The notes under the pieces were generated by a model. That model saw only the letters and a list, made by a program, of their open reading frames with translations, ran no database searches and was not told where the DNA came from. 64,000 nt of DNA from Pisaster brevispinus (taxonomy: Eukaryota; Echinodermata; Asteroidea; Forcipulatida; Asteriidae): positions 10,284,541 to 10,348,540 of the forward strand of contig JAMKCF010000022.1 of the NCBI GenBank assembly GCA_023634235.1, given 5' to 3'. Position numbers and translations under genes: made by a program. Position 1 is the stretch's first letter; each line of letters opens with the position of its first letter. Below are positions 63,901-64,000 of this stretch, in pieces.

Positions 63901-64000
63901 GGGCTAACTTGCGCGTGGTTGTAGCCCTATTCCGGGGCCGCTCGCCCCGCCTAGTAAATGCTCAGAGACACGGATCCACGACGAGGTGAGAGCCCTGAAT
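54509..64000. other. Indel-rich stretch of the array, probably low-quality consensus
   Basis: Monomer starts move from exact 471-bp steps to steps of 442, 473, 477, 475, 474, 474, 475 and so on. Between 54951 and 63958, 19 intervals contain 58 more bases than 19 x 471. The changes are almost all single-base insertions and a few deletions, often in homopolymers or as doubled bases (for example GGGGCTAAC near 54895, GACCATG near 55330, GAGGACAC near 56385). Substitutions remain rare. Real satellite decay would add mainly substitutions, and shared ones. The pattern matches uncorrected single-molecule long-read sequence, such as near a contig end or a coverage drop. Altered open frames here are products of these indels. 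Confidence 0.8.

Larger units (their letters stand above)
1..64000. repeat. 471-bp tandem satellite array, about 136 monomers, head to tail
   Basis: The same 471-bp unit repeats in one orientation across the whole window. Marker words (ATGCTCAG, GGATCC, TGCAGCTCTG, GAATTC) recur at 471-bp steps. Monomer starts run from 342 to 54038 in 114 intervals, with only three off-length units: 470 bp at 1755, 472 bp at 30956 and 473 bp at 49326. A further 21 starts follow to 63958, with lengths inflated by indels. Most monomers are identical or differ by one or two bases, which implies recent amplification or strong homogenisation. BamHI, EcoRI and PstI sites each occur once per typical unit, so these enzymes should give a 471-bp ladder. 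No inversion, insertion of foreign sequence or flank is present. I do not recognise the family. Long homogeneous arrays of this kind are typical of centromeric, pericentromeric, subtelomeric or knob heterochromatin, but the window cannot say which. Confidence 0.98.
48384..64000. repeat. T-subtype block 3, running to the window end
   Basis: All readable copies from here to the end have TTCTCTAACTT. The first 12 or so are clean apart from the 473-bp monomer at 49326, which has an extra T near 49451 and an extra C near 49630. From about 54509 the same T subtype continues but with heavy indel noise. The shared subtype shows that the noisy part is the same local family rather than an older, diverged flank. 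Confidence 0.85.

Noticed and set aside
1..64000. Tandem RNA gene array (5S rRNA, tRNA, snRNA or spliced leader)
   Set aside because: I looked for conserved 5S internal control words, tRNA B-box GGTTCGAATCC-like words and a known spliced-leader core, and found none in the monomer.
1..64000. CRISPR array or bacterial repeat locus
   Set aside because: There are no short repeats separated by unique spacers. The full 471-bp unit is repeated with no variable part, and the splice-type signals point to a eukaryote.
1..64000. CENP-B box in the monomer
   Set aside because: No match to the NTTCGNNNNANNCGGGN pattern was found on reading the unit. The TTCGGGTGAA word has the wrong spacing.

Overview
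The whole window is one uninterrupted tandem satellite array. A 471-bp monomer repeats head to tail from the first base to the last. Using the conserved ATGCTCAG word as a register mark, I count 136 monomer starts, from 342 to 63958. From 342 to 54038 there are 114 consecutive intervals with a net length drift of only +2 bp, and adjacent monomers differ by zero to a few bases. Neither end of the array lies inside the window. There is no unique sequence, no rRNA, tRNA or CRISPR, no recognisable transposon terminus and no credible protein-coding gene. The open frames on both strands are the same few frames copied with the repeat.

The monomer (about 49% GC by hand count of the first 471 bases) shows that the source is a eukaryote. 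It carries spliceosomal-type signals: a strong 5' splice donor (GAG|GTGAGA), a branch-like TTGAC, a long pyrimidine tract and a TTTTGTGCAG acceptor. These are followed by a 144-nt exon-like segment ending in CTCAG|GTACAA. A large, homogeneous satellite with a compact pyrimidine-rich intron would fit a plant, but that is an inference and I cannot name a species. The likeliest origin is that a short exon-intron-exon piece of an older gene or transposon was captured and amplified. All three frames of the 144-nt exon contain stops, so no protein function is expected. Between the two splice units lies a GC-rich tract with a nested inverted repeat (271-324 in the first copy).

Layout: (1) 1-3166 has the most private changes and may lie towards an array edge. 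(2) 3167-29071 is very homogeneous, mostly the 'A' subtype (TTCTCAAACTT), with rare markers. (3) 29072-64000 alternates blocks of the 'T' subtype (TTCTCTAACTT) and A subtype in runs of 9 T, 12 A, 12 T, 8 A and then T to the end. (4) From about 54509 to the end, monomers suddenly carry many single-base indels, mostly insertions, plus one 35-bp deletion, but almost no new substitutions. That is the signature of unpolished long-read consensus rather than biological divergence.

No set of cooperating genes is present. What is worth studying is the array itself: how it is homogenised, its gene-fragment origin, its dyad element, and whether it is transcribed or centromeric.
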